From an uncultured Eubacteriales bacterium (lineage in GTDB: Bacteria > Bacillota > Clostridia > Oscillospirales > CAG-272), in assembly GCA_900542425.1 (NCBI GenBank), contig UQNQ01000001.1, positions 62,001 through 126,000 of the forward strand: a DNA stretch of 64,000 nt, read 5' to 3'. Position 1 is the first letter of the stretch. Each line of letters opens with the position of its first letter. The position numbers and the translations under genes were made by a program. Positions 1-8,523 of this stretch are shown one piece after another. Under the pieces are notes generated by a model. The model was not told the origin of the DNA. It searched no databases and saw only the letters and a list, made by a program, of their open reading frames with translations.

Positions 1-282
1 TATGAAAATGAGCGTCTTGCGAAAACAGAGGAACGTCTCAAAAGTGATTCCCGGCGGCTTGACCGGCTTGAACGGCTGGCAGATGAGGTGCATATTCAGA
101 ATGAAAATATCGCGAGGCTTGTTGTTCAGCTGGAATTCGTGGGAAGACAGCTGTCATCTCACGAAAAACGGCTTGCAAAAATAGAAGGCTTGCCGGGACG
201 CGGCATTCGGATGCTAGTCGGCGCAGTGGTTACCGCCCTTGCTTCCGCTGTTATCGGCGGGCTTGTCGCTTTGTTATTCTGA
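1..282 (+). CDS. XhlA-like phage lysis-associated protein (partial, 5' end outside window)
   Basis: The frame is open from the first base, so the start lies to the left. The visible 93 residues are a charged heptad-rich coiled coil (many E, R, K and L). A short Gly/Arg turn and one C-terminal hydrophobic segment follow (about residues 72-93). This coiled coil plus tail anchor is the architecture of XhlA-type proteins, which act with a holin in phage and defective-prophage lysis cassettes. The next gene is holin-like, which supports the call. The family assignment is inferred from architecture, and a generic membrane-anchored coiled-coil protein is possible. Confidence 0.55.
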   Translation, partial: YENERLAKTEERLKSDSRRLDRLERLADEVHIQNENIARLVVQLEFVGRQLSSHEKRLAKIEGLPGRGIRMLVGAVVTALASAVIGGLVALLF

Positions 283-301
283 TATTTCGGGAGGAATCTT
301 T

Positions 302-595
302 TTGACGGATATTATTTTATCGGTTTTATTTGTCGCGGCGCTTGTCGCGGGTATTGTGTTGCTGTACCGGTCCGGCTGTGTAAGACAGGCAAAATCCATA
401 TTGCTTTATCTGGTTACGCAGGCGGAAGAAAAATTCGGAGGCGGTACAGGTGAGGTCAAATTTTCGGCTGTGGCAGATGCGCTGTATGATAAACTGCCAT
501 CTGCGGCAAAATTCCTTATCAGTGAAAAAACGATTGCGTCTTTGATAGAAGGTGCTGTCACCAAAATGAAAGAGTATTTGTCAGCGGAAGGATAA
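302..595 (+). CDS. Phage holin, LLH-like family
   Basis: This 97-residue protein starts at TTG 302, 7 bases after a GGGAGG ribosome binding site. An N-terminal hydrophobic segment (about residues 3-20) is followed by a basic stretch and a soluble helical tail. The tail holds an A-E-E-K-F-G-G-G-T-G motif, like the glycine-containing segment of LL-H-type phage holins. It then carries the family's usual A-D-A-L-Y-D-K-L-P and L-I-S-E-K-T blocks. It would form the membrane lesion that releases or activates an endolysin. It is the last gene before a terminator, and no endolysin follows, so the lysis enzyme must lie to the left or be absent. Confidence 0.65.
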   Translation: MTDIILSVLFVAALVAGIVLLYRSGCVRQAKSILLYLVTQAEEKFGGGTGEVKFSAVADALYDKLPSAAKFLISEKTIASLIEGAVTKMKEYLSAEG

Positions 596-602
596 GACAT
601 TT

Positions 603-638
603 AAAAACGGGAGAAACTTTGTTTCTCCCGTTTTTTTT
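603..638 (+). terminator. Intrinsic terminator after the phage holin gene
   Basis: A perfect inverted repeat (AAACGGGAGAAAC / GTTTCTCCCGTTT) with a 3-base loop is followed by a T run. It closes the phage-type transcription unit and separates it from cysS. Confidence 0.85.
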
Positions 639-1005
639 GTGGAAGGCAGAAAAAATCTGAAAAAATTTGCACAGAAAAATGGGTTGACTTTTCTGTTTTG
701 TGAATAAAATTTGACAGGAAAACGTGAAGAAAATCCTGTGGGGAGGGATATTTTGCGGCTTTAACTTTGTCCGTGTGCATGACAAACTGAAAAAGAAATG
801 AAAATGTGAAAAAAACTAAAATTTTTAGAGAAAGCTATTCCATTTTTATGGGCTTCGTGATAAGATAAATACAAGAAAAAATGTCATGATGGTTTTTTGC
901 TTATCATATCATAGCGTTGACAAGACAATCGTAATGGAGAAACGCCAAGGGCTCCTGTATGGCATGCAGGGTCAAAACCAATCAGATGAAAGGGTAGACT
1001 TTAAC
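639..1005. other. Intergenic region before cysS
   Basis: This AT-rich stretch of about 370 bases contains no convincing gene. There is no T-box core (AGGGTGG...), although cysS genes of Firmicutes often carry one. A TTGACT at 684-689 and a TTGACA at 917-922 were seen, but neither has a good -10 box at 16-18 bases, so no promoter is called. An open reading extension from 886 into cysS lacks family similarity and is treated as leader. Confidence 0.5.
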
Positions 1006-2415
1006 ATGAAGCTTTATAATACGCTGTCAAAAACGATAGAGGAATTTATCCCGAACGAACCGGGAAAGGTGAAGATGTATACCTGCGGTCCAACGGTATA
1101 CCATTTTGCTCATATCGGCAATCTTCGGACTTATATTATGGAGGATGTTCTGGAGAAGTTTCTTCGTTATTCTGGTTATGACGTTACCAGGGTCATGAAT
1201 GTAACGGATGTCGGTCATCTCACAAGTGACGGGGATACCGGAGAGGATAAAATGCTGAAAGGCGCGAAAAGAGAGCATAAAACCGTAATGGAAATTGCGG
1301 AATTTTATAAAAATGCGTTCTTTGATGATTGTGCGAAGCTGAATATTAAAACACCGGATATTGTGCAGCCTGCAACCGGCTGTATTGATGAATTCATCAA
1401 AATCATATCTTATCTTTTGGAACATGGCTTTGCCTATTTTGCGGAGGGAAATGTTTATTTTGACACTTCGAAAGCAAAGGACTATTATGCGCTTTCCGGG
1501 CATAATACGGAAGAACTAATGGTAGGCGTGCGCGATGATGTCTCGGAAGATAAGAACAAGCGCAATAAAAGTGATTTTGTTCTTTGGTTTACCAAATCGA
1601 AGTTTGAAGATCAGGAGCTCAAATGGGAAAGTCCATGGGGGCTTGGGTATCCCGGATGGCATATCGAATGTTCCGGTATCAGTATTCGGTATCTTGGAGA
1701 CCGCTTGGATATTCACTGCGGCGGCGTGGACAATATTTTTCCGCACCATACGAATGAAATCGCGCAGAGCGAGGCGTATGTCGGACATAAATGGTGCAAT
1801 TATTGGTTCCATGTTCAGCATTTAAACGATGAATCCGGAAAAATGAGCAAGTCAAAAGGGGAATTCCTGACGGTGTCTCTGCTTGAAAGTAAGGGATATC
1901 ATCCGCTTGCCTATCGCCTGTTTTGTCTGCAAAGCCATTATCGCAAGCCGCTTACATTCAGTTATTCTAATCTTGACAATGCGGCGGCAGCCTATACAAA
2001 ACTCATCAAGCGGATCGCAGCACTTTCCAAAAACGGAGAAATCGATTCTGCGGCACTTGCCTCATATCGTGAGAAATTTATCGACGCAGTAGGGCAGGAT
2101 CTCAATACAGCACAGGGGCTTACGATCCTTTATGATATGCTCAAGGATTCTTCTGTGAGCGATGCGACAAAGCGTGCCATTGCGGAAGATTTTGACCGTG
2201 TGCTCTCTCTGGGACTTGTCACGGAAAAATCAGAAAACGCCGCGGATACTAGAGCGCAGGCTGATGACGATTCCTGGATTTTAGAGAAAATCGCGGAACG
2301 AGCAGCGGCGAAAAAATCCAAAAACTACGCGCTTGCCGATGCGATTCGTGCAGAGCTTTCCGAGAAGGGAATCACTTTGACGGATACAAAGGATGGAACG
2401 ACGTATTCCAAATGA
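1006..2415 (+). CDS. cysS: Cysteinyl-tRNA synthetase
   Basis: This class I aminoacyl-tRNA synthetase of 469 residues charges tRNA-Cys in the cytoplasm. The start at 1006 was chosen because the protein then begins MKLYNTLS, the usual family N-terminus. A longer in-frame extension from 886 would add 40 atypical residues. The zinc-binding Cys27 lies in Y-T-C-G-P-T. The HIGH motif reads H36-I-G-N39, and the KMSKS loop is at 279-283. A second zinc-ligand block (H-I-E-C-S) is also visible. Length and motif order are normal. rimO follows after 62 bases. Confidence 0.96.
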   Translation: MKLYNTLSKTIEEFIPNEPGKVKMYTCGPTVYHFAHIGNLRTYIMEDVLEKFLRYSGYDVTRVMNVTDVGHLTSDGDTGEDKMLKGAKREHKTVMEIAEFYKNAFFDDCAKLNIKTPDIVQPATGCIDEFIKIISYLLEHGFAYFAEGNVYFDTSKAKDYYALSGHNTEELMVGVRDDVSEDKNKRNKSDFVLWFTKSKFEDQELKWESPWGLGYPGWHIECSGISIRYLGDRLDIHCGGVDNIFPHHTNEIAQSEAYVGHKWCNYWFHVQHLNDESGKMSKSKGEFLTVSLLESKGYHPLAYRLFCLQSHYRKPLTFSYSNLDNAAAAYTKLIKRIAALSKNGEIDSAALASYREKFIDAVGQDLNTAQGLTILYDMLKDSSVSDATKRAIAEDFDRVLSLGLVTEKSENAADTRAQADDDSWILEKIAERAAAKKSKNYALADAIRAELSEKGITLTDTKDGTTYSK

Positions 2416-2477
2416 ATTTATGTAAGCGTATAAGACGTTATATACGACAGTATAAAATATAGAAGGTTTCACAGAAT

Positions 2478-3827
2478 ATGAAAAAAGAAAGAAAAATCAA
2501 AGTCGGCTTTGTTTCCCTTGGCTGTTCCAAAAATTTGGTGGATACCGAGGTGATGCTGGCAAAGCTGGTTTCCGAAGGATATGAAATCACACCGGAAGAT
2601 ATTGAGGCAGATGTAATTATTGTGAATACGTGCGCGTTTATTGAAAGCGCGAAAAACGAAGCGATTGAAAATATTCTGGATGTCGCATGGCTAAAAAAGC
2701 ACCACACGCTGCAGGCAATCATTGTGACAGGTTGTCTCGCAGAACGCTATCGTTCTCAAATTTTCGATGAAATTCCGGAAGTGGACGCTGTGATCGGTGT
2801 CGGAAGTCTCGGACATATTGCAGAGGCGGTGGATGCGGTCCTGAAAGGGGAGAAATACAGTTCTTTTGATGATAAAAACACTTCTCCTCTCGGCGGTGAA
2901 CGGATTGTGACAACGCCGGAATATACGGCTTACCTGAAGGTAGCTGAAGGATGCGATAACCGCTGTACGTATTGTGCGATTCCGATGATCAGAGGGAATT
3001 TCCGAAGCCGTCCGATTGAGGATCTTGTGAAGGAAGCAAAGGAACTGGAGGCAATCGGAGTCAAGGAACTCAACTTGATTGCACAGGATACTACGCGGTA
3101 TGGGCTGGATTTATATGGAGAATATCGGCTGCCTGCGTTGATTCGGGCTATCTGCGAGGCAACGAACATTCCATGGATTCGGATTCTTTATTGTTATCCT
3201 GATAAAATTACAGATGAGCTCATCGAGGAAATGAAGCATAATGATCGTGTCGTCAAATATATCGACCTGCCGATTCAGCATATCAGTGATCGGGTACTGT
3301 CGGCAATGAATCGTCATGGCGATGCTTCCATGATCAAAGCCGTGGTGAAAAAGCTACGCGATGAGATTCCGGACATTTGTATCCGCACAACCGTCATTGT
3401 CGGATTCCCGGGTGAAACAGAGGAAGATTTTAATGAGCTTTGCGATTATATATCCGAGGCAAAATTTGACCGTTTAGGCGCTTTTACCTATTCTCGGGAA
3501 GAGGATACACCGGCATATGCGTTTGATGATCAAATCGATGAACAAACGAAGCAAGACAGATATGATATCATTATGCGCGAGCAGCTTCATATCGCGGAGC
3601 GAAAAAACGAAGCGCTTGTTGGAAAGCGGATTGCCGTACTTTGTGAGGCGTTTGATCCTGCGGCGGAAATCTATTACGGCAGAAGCGCCCATGATGCTCC
3701 GGATATTGATACAAAGGTTTATTTCAAGAATGCGATCGGAAAGAAACGGATTGCACCCGGAACCTTTGTTGATGTGGATATTGAAGAAGCTATCGATTAT
3801 GATCTTGTCGGAAAAGCTGTCGTATGA
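2478..3827 (+). CDS. rimO: Ribosomal protein S12 methylthiotransferase RimO
   Basis: This 449-residue radical-SAM methylthiotransferase modifies the conserved aspartate of ribosomal protein uS12. The N-terminal MTTase domain opens with V-S-L-G-C16-S-K-N and has further cluster cysteines in N-T-C and T-G-C-L. The radical SAM triad is C159-x3-C163-x2-C166. The C-terminal part looks like a TRAM domain. The S-L-G-C-S-K-N-L-V-D-T-E signature separates RimO from MiaB. pgsA follows after 51 bases, a common Firmicutes pairing. Confidence 0.95.
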   Translation: MKKERKIKVGFVSLGCSKNLVDTEVMLAKLVSEGYEITPEDIEADVIIVNTCAFIESAKNEAIENILDVAWLKKHHTLQAIIVTGCLAERYRSQIFDEIPEVDAVIGVGSLGHIAEAVDAVLKGEKYSSFDDKNTSPLGGERIVTTPEYTAYLKVAEGCDNRCTYCAIPMIRGNFRSRPIEDLVKEAKELEAIGVKELNLIAQDTTRYGLDLYGEYRLPALIRAICEATNIPWIRILYCYPDKITDELIEEMKHNDRVVKYIDLPIQHISDRVLSAMNRHGDASMIKAVVKKLRDEIPDICIRTTVIVGFPGETEEDFNELCDYISEAKFDRLGAFTYSREEDTPAYAFDDQIDEQTKQDRYDIIMREQLHIAERKNEALVGKRIAVLCEAFDPAAEIYYGRSAHDAPDIDTKVYFKNAIGKKRIAPGTFVDVDIEEAIDYDLVGKAVV

Positions 3828-3878
3828 ATTTAAAAATCTATCGCTGACCATGCGGTGAATATTCGGAGGTCTTTTGAA

Positions 3879-4463
3879 ATGAAACTGAACTTGCCCAATA
3901 AACTAACAGTTGCAAGAATGGTGATGGTGCCGTTTCTCATGGTATTTATTACATTTGATTTTGGACTCGGAAAATGGTCAAGGCTTATTGCTGCATTGTT
4001 TTTCGGCCTGGCATCTTTTACGGATTTTGTGGATGGGCATATTGCACGACGCGACGGATTGGTAACAAATTTCGGAAAATTTCTTGATCCGCTGGCGGAT
4101 AAGCTTATGGTATTTGTCGCTTTGATTTCGCTTTGTTATGTGACGGGGCGCGATGAAGGTGTGAGTGTGTACGGTGTGCTGCTGCTTGCCGCGACTGTGA
4201 TTGTGATTTTCCGTGAACTGGCCGTGACGTCTATGCGTATGGTTGTTACCAATACGGATGGACTTGTGATTGCGGCGAATTCTCTTGGCAAAATCAAAAC
4301 CTGTACGCAAATTCTTTTTATTCTGACAGCATTGCTTGAGCCGGTTGTCTGGACTGGTCATATTGCTTCTTACATTACGATGGCGGCAATGTCAGTGATG
4401 ACAATATGGTCCGGCATATCCTATTTTCAAAGTTATTGGAAATATATCAATCCGGAAAAATAA
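3879..4463 (+). CDS. pgsA: CDP-diacylglycerol--glycerol-3-phosphate 3-phosphatidyltransferase
   Basis: This 194-residue integral membrane enzyme makes phosphatidylglycerophosphate, the committed step to phosphatidylglycerol and cardiolipin. The CDP-alcohol phosphatidyltransferase motif is complete: D49, D52-G53-x2-A56-R57-x8-G66-x3-D70-x3-D74. Several hydrophobic segments follow. The start at 3879 is preceded by GGAGG at the right spacing and gives the typical N-terminus M-K-L-N-L-P-N-K-L-T. An upstream in-frame start at 3855 has no ribosome binding site. Confidence 0.94.
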   Translation: MKLNLPNKLTVARMVMVPFLMVFITFDFGLGKWSRLIAALFFGLASFTDFVDGHIARRDGLVTNFGKFLDPLADKLMVFVALISLCYVTGRDEGVSVYGVLLLAATVIVIFRELAVTSMRMVVTNTDGLVIAANSLGKIKTCTQILFILTALLEPVVWTGHIASYITMAAMSVMTIWSGISYFQSYWKYINPEK

Positions 4464-4588
4464 AAGCTTCTTCCGGATTGCTTCCGCAGTTATTGACAGG
4501 GAAATCATGTAAGGAAGAACGTTTTAGCGCGGACAAATGAGATGTCGAAAAATTTCAATCAATTGCTTGCGCTGGAATAAAAATTTTC

Positions 4589-4617
4589 TTGACAATATTT
4601 GAGATGCGGTATACAAT
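4589..4617 (+). promoter_or_regulatory. Sigma-A type promoter for the DUF1292 gene
   Basis: TTGACA at 4589-4594 and TACAAT at 4612-4617 are separated by 17 bases. The predicted leader before the gene start is about 80 bases. Confidence 0.8.
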
Positions 4618-4661
4618 ATAAGCAGAAGGGTTGAGCTCATTCCTTCCAATTTAGGAGGGAG

Positions 4662-4685
4662 ATGCGCTTTCTGATCGATTATTGA
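4662..4685 (+). other. Possible 7-codon leader peptide upstream of the DUF1292 gene
   Basis: ATG 4662 follows an AGGAGGG sequence and reads M-R-F-L-I-D-Y, then stops at 4685, 17 bases before the DUF1292 start. The strongest ribosome binding site in the leader serves this mini-ORF rather than the main gene, although the spacing is short. Translational coupling is a possible role. It may be accidental. Confidence 0.3.
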
Positions 4686-4702
4686 AAGGATTCTTACGAG
4701 TT

Positions 4703-4990
4703 ATGGCAGATGAGATTTACGACGCAGATATCATTACTTTGACGGATGAAGACGGTAATGAGACAGAGTTTGAAGTGATCGCTTCTCTTGAAATTGACGG
4801 CAATCTTTATTATGCGCTTATGCCGGTTGAGGATAATGAAAATGGAGATTGTGTTATCTTAAAGCTGGAAGAGGATGAAAACGGAGACGAAATTCTTTCC
4901 ACCATTGATGATGACGATGAATATGAACGTGTTGCAGATGTGTTCGACGATGAAATTTTCTCAAAAATTGATTACGATGAGGAAGAATAA
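4703..4990 (+). CDS. DUF1292 family protein (YrzB-like)
   Basis: This very acidic 95-residue protein begins M-A-D-E-I-Y-D-A-D-I-I-T-L-T-D-E-D-G and contains the family block F-E-V-I-A-S-L-E-I-D-G-N-x-Y-Y-A-L-M-P. DUF1292 proteins are small conserved Firmicutes proteins of unknown biochemical function. The C-terminal half is almost entirely Asp/Glu, partly as degenerate repeats. ATG 4703 is chosen over TTG 4682 because it gives the family N-terminus. Its ribosome binding site (AAAGGA, about 12 bases away) is distant. It has its own strong promoter. Confidence 0.85.
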   Translation: MADEIYDADIITLTDEDGNETEFEVIASLEIDGNLYYALMPVEDNENGDCVILKLEEDENGDEILSTIDDDDEYERVADVFDDEIFSKIDYDEEE

Positions 4991-5059
4991 TCGGTAGCGA
5001 TCTGCATATATTATGGATAGCTTCCCTTTAAAAAAGAGAAAGTACTGAAATAAAGAAAA

Positions 5060-5265
5060 AATCCTGCCCCTCGCGTGATATGTCATAAATTAAACCTACA
5101 ACCAATTCTTGGAGCCTTTACCTGATATGGGTATGCAGACCTCCCGACCGATCCTGCTTATGTCACGATCGATCCCGGATGCTGGGAGCACAAAGTATCG
5201 GAGCGGGCACCTACCTTGCTTAAATGCAGGGCATTAATTTTGACGTACACGGCTGGGTGGGTTTT
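5060..5265 (+). ncRNA. ssrS: 6S RNA
   Basis: The roughly 205-nt segment folds as a long rod. The closing stem pairs CGTG...TCA (from 5073) with TGA...CACG (to 5250), and AAATTAA pairs with TTAATTT. A large central bubble contains CCAATTCTTGG on the 5' side and a small hairpin (CCTTGC/GCAGGG) on the 3' side. A long apical arm is closed by CTCCC/GGGAG. This mimics an open promoter and is the hallmark of 6S RNA, which binds sigma-A RNA polymerase holoenzyme in stationary phase. Ends are approximate. A terminator follows at 5282. Confidence 0.82.
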
Positions 5266-5281
5266 CTTTTGCCAATGATGA

Positions 5282-5338
5282 AAAACTGTGTAGTCAGATT
5301 TTTTAAGATCTGGCCGCGCAGTTTTATTTTTATTCTAA
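5282..5338 (+). terminator. Probable terminator downstream of 6S RNA
   Basis: An imperfect hairpin (AAAACTG...CAGAT / ATCTG...CAGTTTT) is followed by a T-rich run. It lies 17 bases beyond the 6S closing stem. Confidence 0.65.
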
Positions 5339-5435
5339 AAAATAAGCGAAAACGCAGAAAACAAAAAGACGATTTGTTTTAAAAGAAACACAAAGCAAGA
5401 AAACATTTTTTAGCTTTATGAGAGATTTTTCAAAT

Positions 5436-5473
5436 AAAAAAACACCAATATCCTTAGGGATATTGGTGTTTTT
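5436..5473 (-). terminator. Terminator of the solute-binding lipoprotein gene (bidirectional)
   Basis: A perfect stem (AAACACCAATATCC / GGATATTGGTGTTT) has a TTAG loop. T runs follow on both strands. Confidence 0.85.
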
Positions 5474-5488
5474 CAAGTCAAAAGCTAT

Positions 5489-7036
5489 TTATGCTTCATT
5501 TTTGCTGATAGTATTAATGAATTGCTGAATTGCATCAGCTACAACGGTTTCATTTCTGTCAGCCCACTTGGTGACATTGTTCTTACCAGTAGAAATGAAG
5601 TTGCTGAAGTCTCCTTCGTATCCAGCCCAATAGAGATATCCGGGATCAAAGGTACGAGTATCAAGAATGATTTCAAGCATTTCAGCCGAGTCGATATCGT
5701 TGCAGTATTCATAGCTGTAGGTATCGATCCAAGCGGTACGAACAAGATATTTGGAATGATATCCAAAGAGCTCCAAAAATTCGCCTAATGTCTCGATGTG
5801 AGGAACAGAGGTCGGAACAGCATAGCAATAAACGTGGTTGTCAACATAGTGAGCATAATTTTCTTGTGTTTCGCTGTAAAGCGGATACGGAAGGATACCA
5901 ATTGACAGACCTTCAACATCTTTCATTCTTTCCAAAACATCCAGAACTTCAGATCCGAAAAGGGTTTTTCCGCCTGAGAGGGCGTTTTGAACGTCAGTAT
6001 ATCCAAGAGTTTCAGCTTCCTCGGTTGACCAAACTTCGATTGCTTTATTGATGACATCGTTCCATGCAGCAGCATTATCTGTAACTTCAAGTACGAATGT
6101 ACCATTGTCATTTCCGATAATGGAGAGACCGGAAGCGACATGCAGACCGTGTGTTGCGTGAGCGGTTCTGACCCATCCAAGGATATCGCCTTCTGAATAA
6201 TGGAATTCAGAGTTACCGCTGTTTTCATGTGCAGCAGCTTTTATCATTTCGACGAATTTGTCCATGGTCCATTTTTTGTCTCTGACCAGCTGATAAATAT
6301 CCTCAGAGAAACCAGTGTTATCATACACGGTTTTATTCATCATGATAGCGTGAGTAGCACTGAAAGAAGAAAGAGCAAAGTCGCCAAGTACAGTATACAT
6401 TGCTAATGTACCATCGCTCTTCTTGATGCTGTAAGTGTCAACCCAGTTCTGATCCCACCAATCATTTTCGAAATTAATTCCGAGATTGTAGAGATTGTAT
6501 ACGGTTCCAGCTTCCGATGTGGATTTGGATCCATATTTTATAGAATACACATCGTAATTGTGCTGATTTCCTGTTACATCTGCACTGATCAAAGTGCCGA
6601 CATCAGCGGTTGCTTCTACACGAATGGTGCAGTTGTAGAGGTCTTCCATGACTTCGTTTCTGTAACGGACTGCGACGCTGATAGGGTCGGTTGCGTCTGA
6701 ATAAACTTCCTTAGCTGCATTCCAACCGTCAGTTGTGCCGTCGTCAGCAACGAAGACAAAAGTCTCTCCACCGAAGTCAACATCTTCAAAACCATAAGGC
6801 TTTTCTGTTCCGGTGGGTTCAGCAGTTGTGCCGGGGGTGGATTCGGTGGTCTCGGAACTCTCTGATCCAGAGGTGGTTTCGCTGCCTCCCGAAGAGCTTG
6901 TCGTGCTTGATGTACCGGTTGTGCTGGAAGTTCCGTTAGAGGCAGTTGTCTCAACGGGCTTGTCACCACATCCTGCCATCAGAAACACGACGAGAATCAT
7001 TGCAAGAGACAAAACAATTGCTAAAATTCTCTTCAT
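5489..7036 (-). CDS. Extracellular solute-binding lipoprotein (ABC-type, family 1-like)
   Basis: This 515-residue lipoprotein has a classic signal peptide with lipobox L-M-A-G-C23. A Ser/Thr/Gly/Glu-rich linker (about residues 26-78) leads to a globular domain resembling the large substrate-binding proteins of Clostridia carbohydrate ABC transporters. The block R-Y-R-N-E-V-M-E-D-L-Y-N-C-T-I is like the start of that fold. It would sit on the outer face of the membrane and capture a nutrient. No permease or ATPase gene adjoins, so it must share a transporter or act alone. It has its own promoter (7121-7149) and terminator. The substrate is unknown. Confidence 0.75.
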   Translation of the reverse strand: MKRILAIVLSLAMILVVFLMAGCGDKPVETTASNGTSSTTGTSSTTSSSGGSETTSGSESSETTESTPGTTAEPTGTEKPYGFEDVDFGGETFVFVADDGTTDGWNAAKEVYSDATDPISVAVRYRNEVMEDLYNCTIRVEATADVGTLISADVTGNQHNYDVYSIKYGSKSTSEAGTVYNLYNLGINFENDWWDQNWVDTYSIKKSDGTLAMYTVLGDFALSSFSATHAIMMNKTVYDNTGFSEDIYQLVRDKKWTMDKFVEMIKAAAHENSGNSEFHYSEGDILGWVRTAHATHGLHVASGLSIIGNDNGTFVLEVTDNAAAWNDVINKAIEVWSTEEAETLGYTDVQNALSGGKTLFGSEVLDVLERMKDVEGLSIGILPYPLYSETQENYAHYVDNHVYCYAVPTSVPHIETLGEFLELFGYHSKYLVRTAWIDTYSYEYCNDIDSAEMLEIILDTRTFDPGYLYWAGYEGDFSNFISTGKNNVTKWADRNETVVADAIQQFINTISKNEA

Positions 7037-7120
7037 AAAAATGAATCTCCTTTTTGCTTGAAATTTTAAACCGCTCGAAAATATCAGTAAAAAAACATAA
7101 GACGAGCGTTTCTATCAAAT

Positions 7121-7149
7121 AGTATAGCATTATATATTAATTTTGTCAA
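7121..7149 (-). promoter_or_regulatory. Sigma-A promoter of the solute-binding lipoprotein gene
   Basis: On the minus strand, TTGACA (7149-7144) and TATACT (7126-7121) are 17 bases apart. It closely resembles the promoter of the lipoprotein gene at 8780-9901. Confidence 0.8.
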
Positions 7150-7260
7150 CACTTATCGGCTGTTTCTGATGGATTTTCGTGATTATTCCTAAAAAAAAAC
7201 AAGATTTTTGAGCAATAAGTCAATCAGGTTACAGTCCGATTTTTCATTGTATTCGCTTCT

Positions 7261-7300
7261 GGCGGGATAACAAATTGACAGAGTCAATTTGTGTCCCGCC
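7261..7300 (-). terminator. Hairpin downstream of the 7327-8484 lipoprotein gene
   Basis: A long stem (GGCGGGA...CAAATTGA / TCAATTTG...TCCCGCC) has a short loop. No strong T run follows on the minus strand, so it may act as a weak or Rho-aided terminator. Confidence 0.6.
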
Positions 7301-7326
7301 TTTGCGATGGAGTTTTTTCCAATAGA

Positions 7327-8484
7327 TCATTCGGCCATGGAAGAGGACTCGATATAACTGTGATAATTTTGAAGCTGACCGGGAGTTGAGCCGAACACAA
7401 TATAGTCGATTTCAACAGTATTTCCTGCCTTAATTAATACTCTGCTGTCTAAACGGTTAAAGTATTCGGCGTATACGTCATAATCGGCTGCCGTTTCTCC
7501 TTCGTCAAATTGATTATCTAAATAAGCATTGGCATAGGAACAGGTAGCACCGAGCAGATGAAATCTTAATCCGGATACTTTGGTGTTTTGTTTCCATGTC
7601 CAGTTATTTCCAGGTCCTTGCCCGGGAAGAAGCACGCCTTTTCCGGAGGCATAGGTTGCCGCATAGCAAAGATCATAGATATAGGTTTCGTACGTGTTCT
7701 TTTGTTTCCCGATTGACATGACCATAAACTGCGTGGAAGCATATGCCGTAGCATTATTGAACTGTACCGCGATTTTATCGTTGTCTGTCGGATTTAAAAT
7801 GCGGATTTTCATATATTGATGATAACCGCGCCATTCCGATTCTTTTCCGACTCCGTTAAAGGTAAAAGGAAAGCCTGCCCAAGTGCCGTAACCGGAGCGA
7901 AGCTCATCTTCAAAATCGTATGAGATCAAATCGTCAAAGTTTACCGCAAAATCATTCAAAGAGTAATAGCACGTATTGGTTCCGCGCTGAAAATACTGTG
8001 AATCATCGATGGTGGCAACTTCTCCGGCTGACTGAAACGTACCGTCCTTTTTTGCTGTAAGTTTCAGCGAATCTTCCGTAAATTCTACGGTCAAAAACTC
8101 ATTGTTATATGTCATAGCGCCGACGATATAATCATGAGTCGTCATATTTTTGTCTTCTGCATACGTTTTGGTTCCGAAATCCAGTCTTGCAAAAATAGGA
8201 AGTGTTGTGGAAAAGACCGAATTGCTCGGGGTAACCGGTTCCGCGCCGGTAGTATCCTCTGGATTATCTGTGATAATTTCCGAGGAAGAGGTGTCGTCTC
8301 CTGTTATGATATCTGAAGTACTTTCATTGTGAGATGTGCTGCTTGTTGTACTGGAACTTCCAGAAGTTGTCTCTTTACTGCTTGTTCCTGCCGTTGATGT
8401 CGTTTCATCCATATCTCCAAAACAGCCGGTAAGAGAGAGCGCTAATACAAGCAGGCTGAGTATAACAATCAGAAATTTTTTCAT
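7327..8484 (-). CDS. Ser/Thr-linker lipoprotein of unknown family, paralogue of 8780-9901
   Basis: This 385-residue protein has a signal peptide ending in lipobox L-T-G-C21. A Ser/Thr/Glu-rich linker (about 24-75) joins it to a globular domain I do not recognise. That domain shares ordered blocks with the neighbour: F-G-T-K-T, Y-D-F-x2-E-L-x2-G, G-T-W, Q-Y-M-K-I-R-I-L-N-P-T, F-H-L-L-G-A and a C-terminal D-Y-I-V-F-G-x-T. Aromatic-rich strands and the terminal D-Y-I-V-F-G strand suggest a beta-sandwich, perhaps a glycan-binding module; this is inference. The ribosome binding site is weak, and a CGTCAGT/ACTGACG hairpin sits in the leader (8504-8523). Confidence 0.7.
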   Translation of the reverse strand: MKKFLIVILSLLVLALSLTGCFGDMDETTSTAGTSSKETTSGSSSTTSSTSHNESTSDIITGDDTSSSEIITDNPEDTTGAEPVTPSNSVFSTTLPIFARLDFGTKTYAEDKNMTTHDYIVGAMTYNNEFLTVEFTEDSLKLTAKKDGTFQSAGEVATIDDSQYFQRGTNTCYYSLNDFAVNFDDLISYDFEDELRSGYGTWAGFPFTFNGVGKESEWRGYHQYMKIRILNPTDNDKIAVQFNNATAYASTQFMVMSIGKQKNTYETYIYDLCYAATYASGKGVLLPGQGPGNNWTWKQNTKVSGLRFHLLGATCSYANAYLDNQFDEGETAADYDVYAEYFNRLDSRVLIKAGNTVEIDYIVFGSTPGQLQNYHSYIESSSMAE

Positions 8485-8503
8485 GTTGTGTGGTCCATTC
8501 CGC

Positions 8504-8523
8504 CGTCAGTAAGAAAACTGACG
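8504..8523 (-). promoter_or_regulatory. Leader hairpin upstream of the 7327-8484 lipoprotein gene
   Basis: CGTCAGT and ACTGACG form a 7-base perfect stem with a 6-base loop, 20 bases upstream of the start codon. No good promoter was found further upstream. A second inverted repeat (GATGTTTA/TAAACATC) lies near 8572-8610. Confidence 0.4.

Noticed and set aside
886..1005. A 40-codon in-frame extension of cysS
   Set aside because: The extra residues are not family-like; ATG 1006 gives the standard N-terminus.
641..1005. A T-box or riboswitch before cysS
   Set aside because: No T-box AGGGTGG-type core or stem I pattern was seen.
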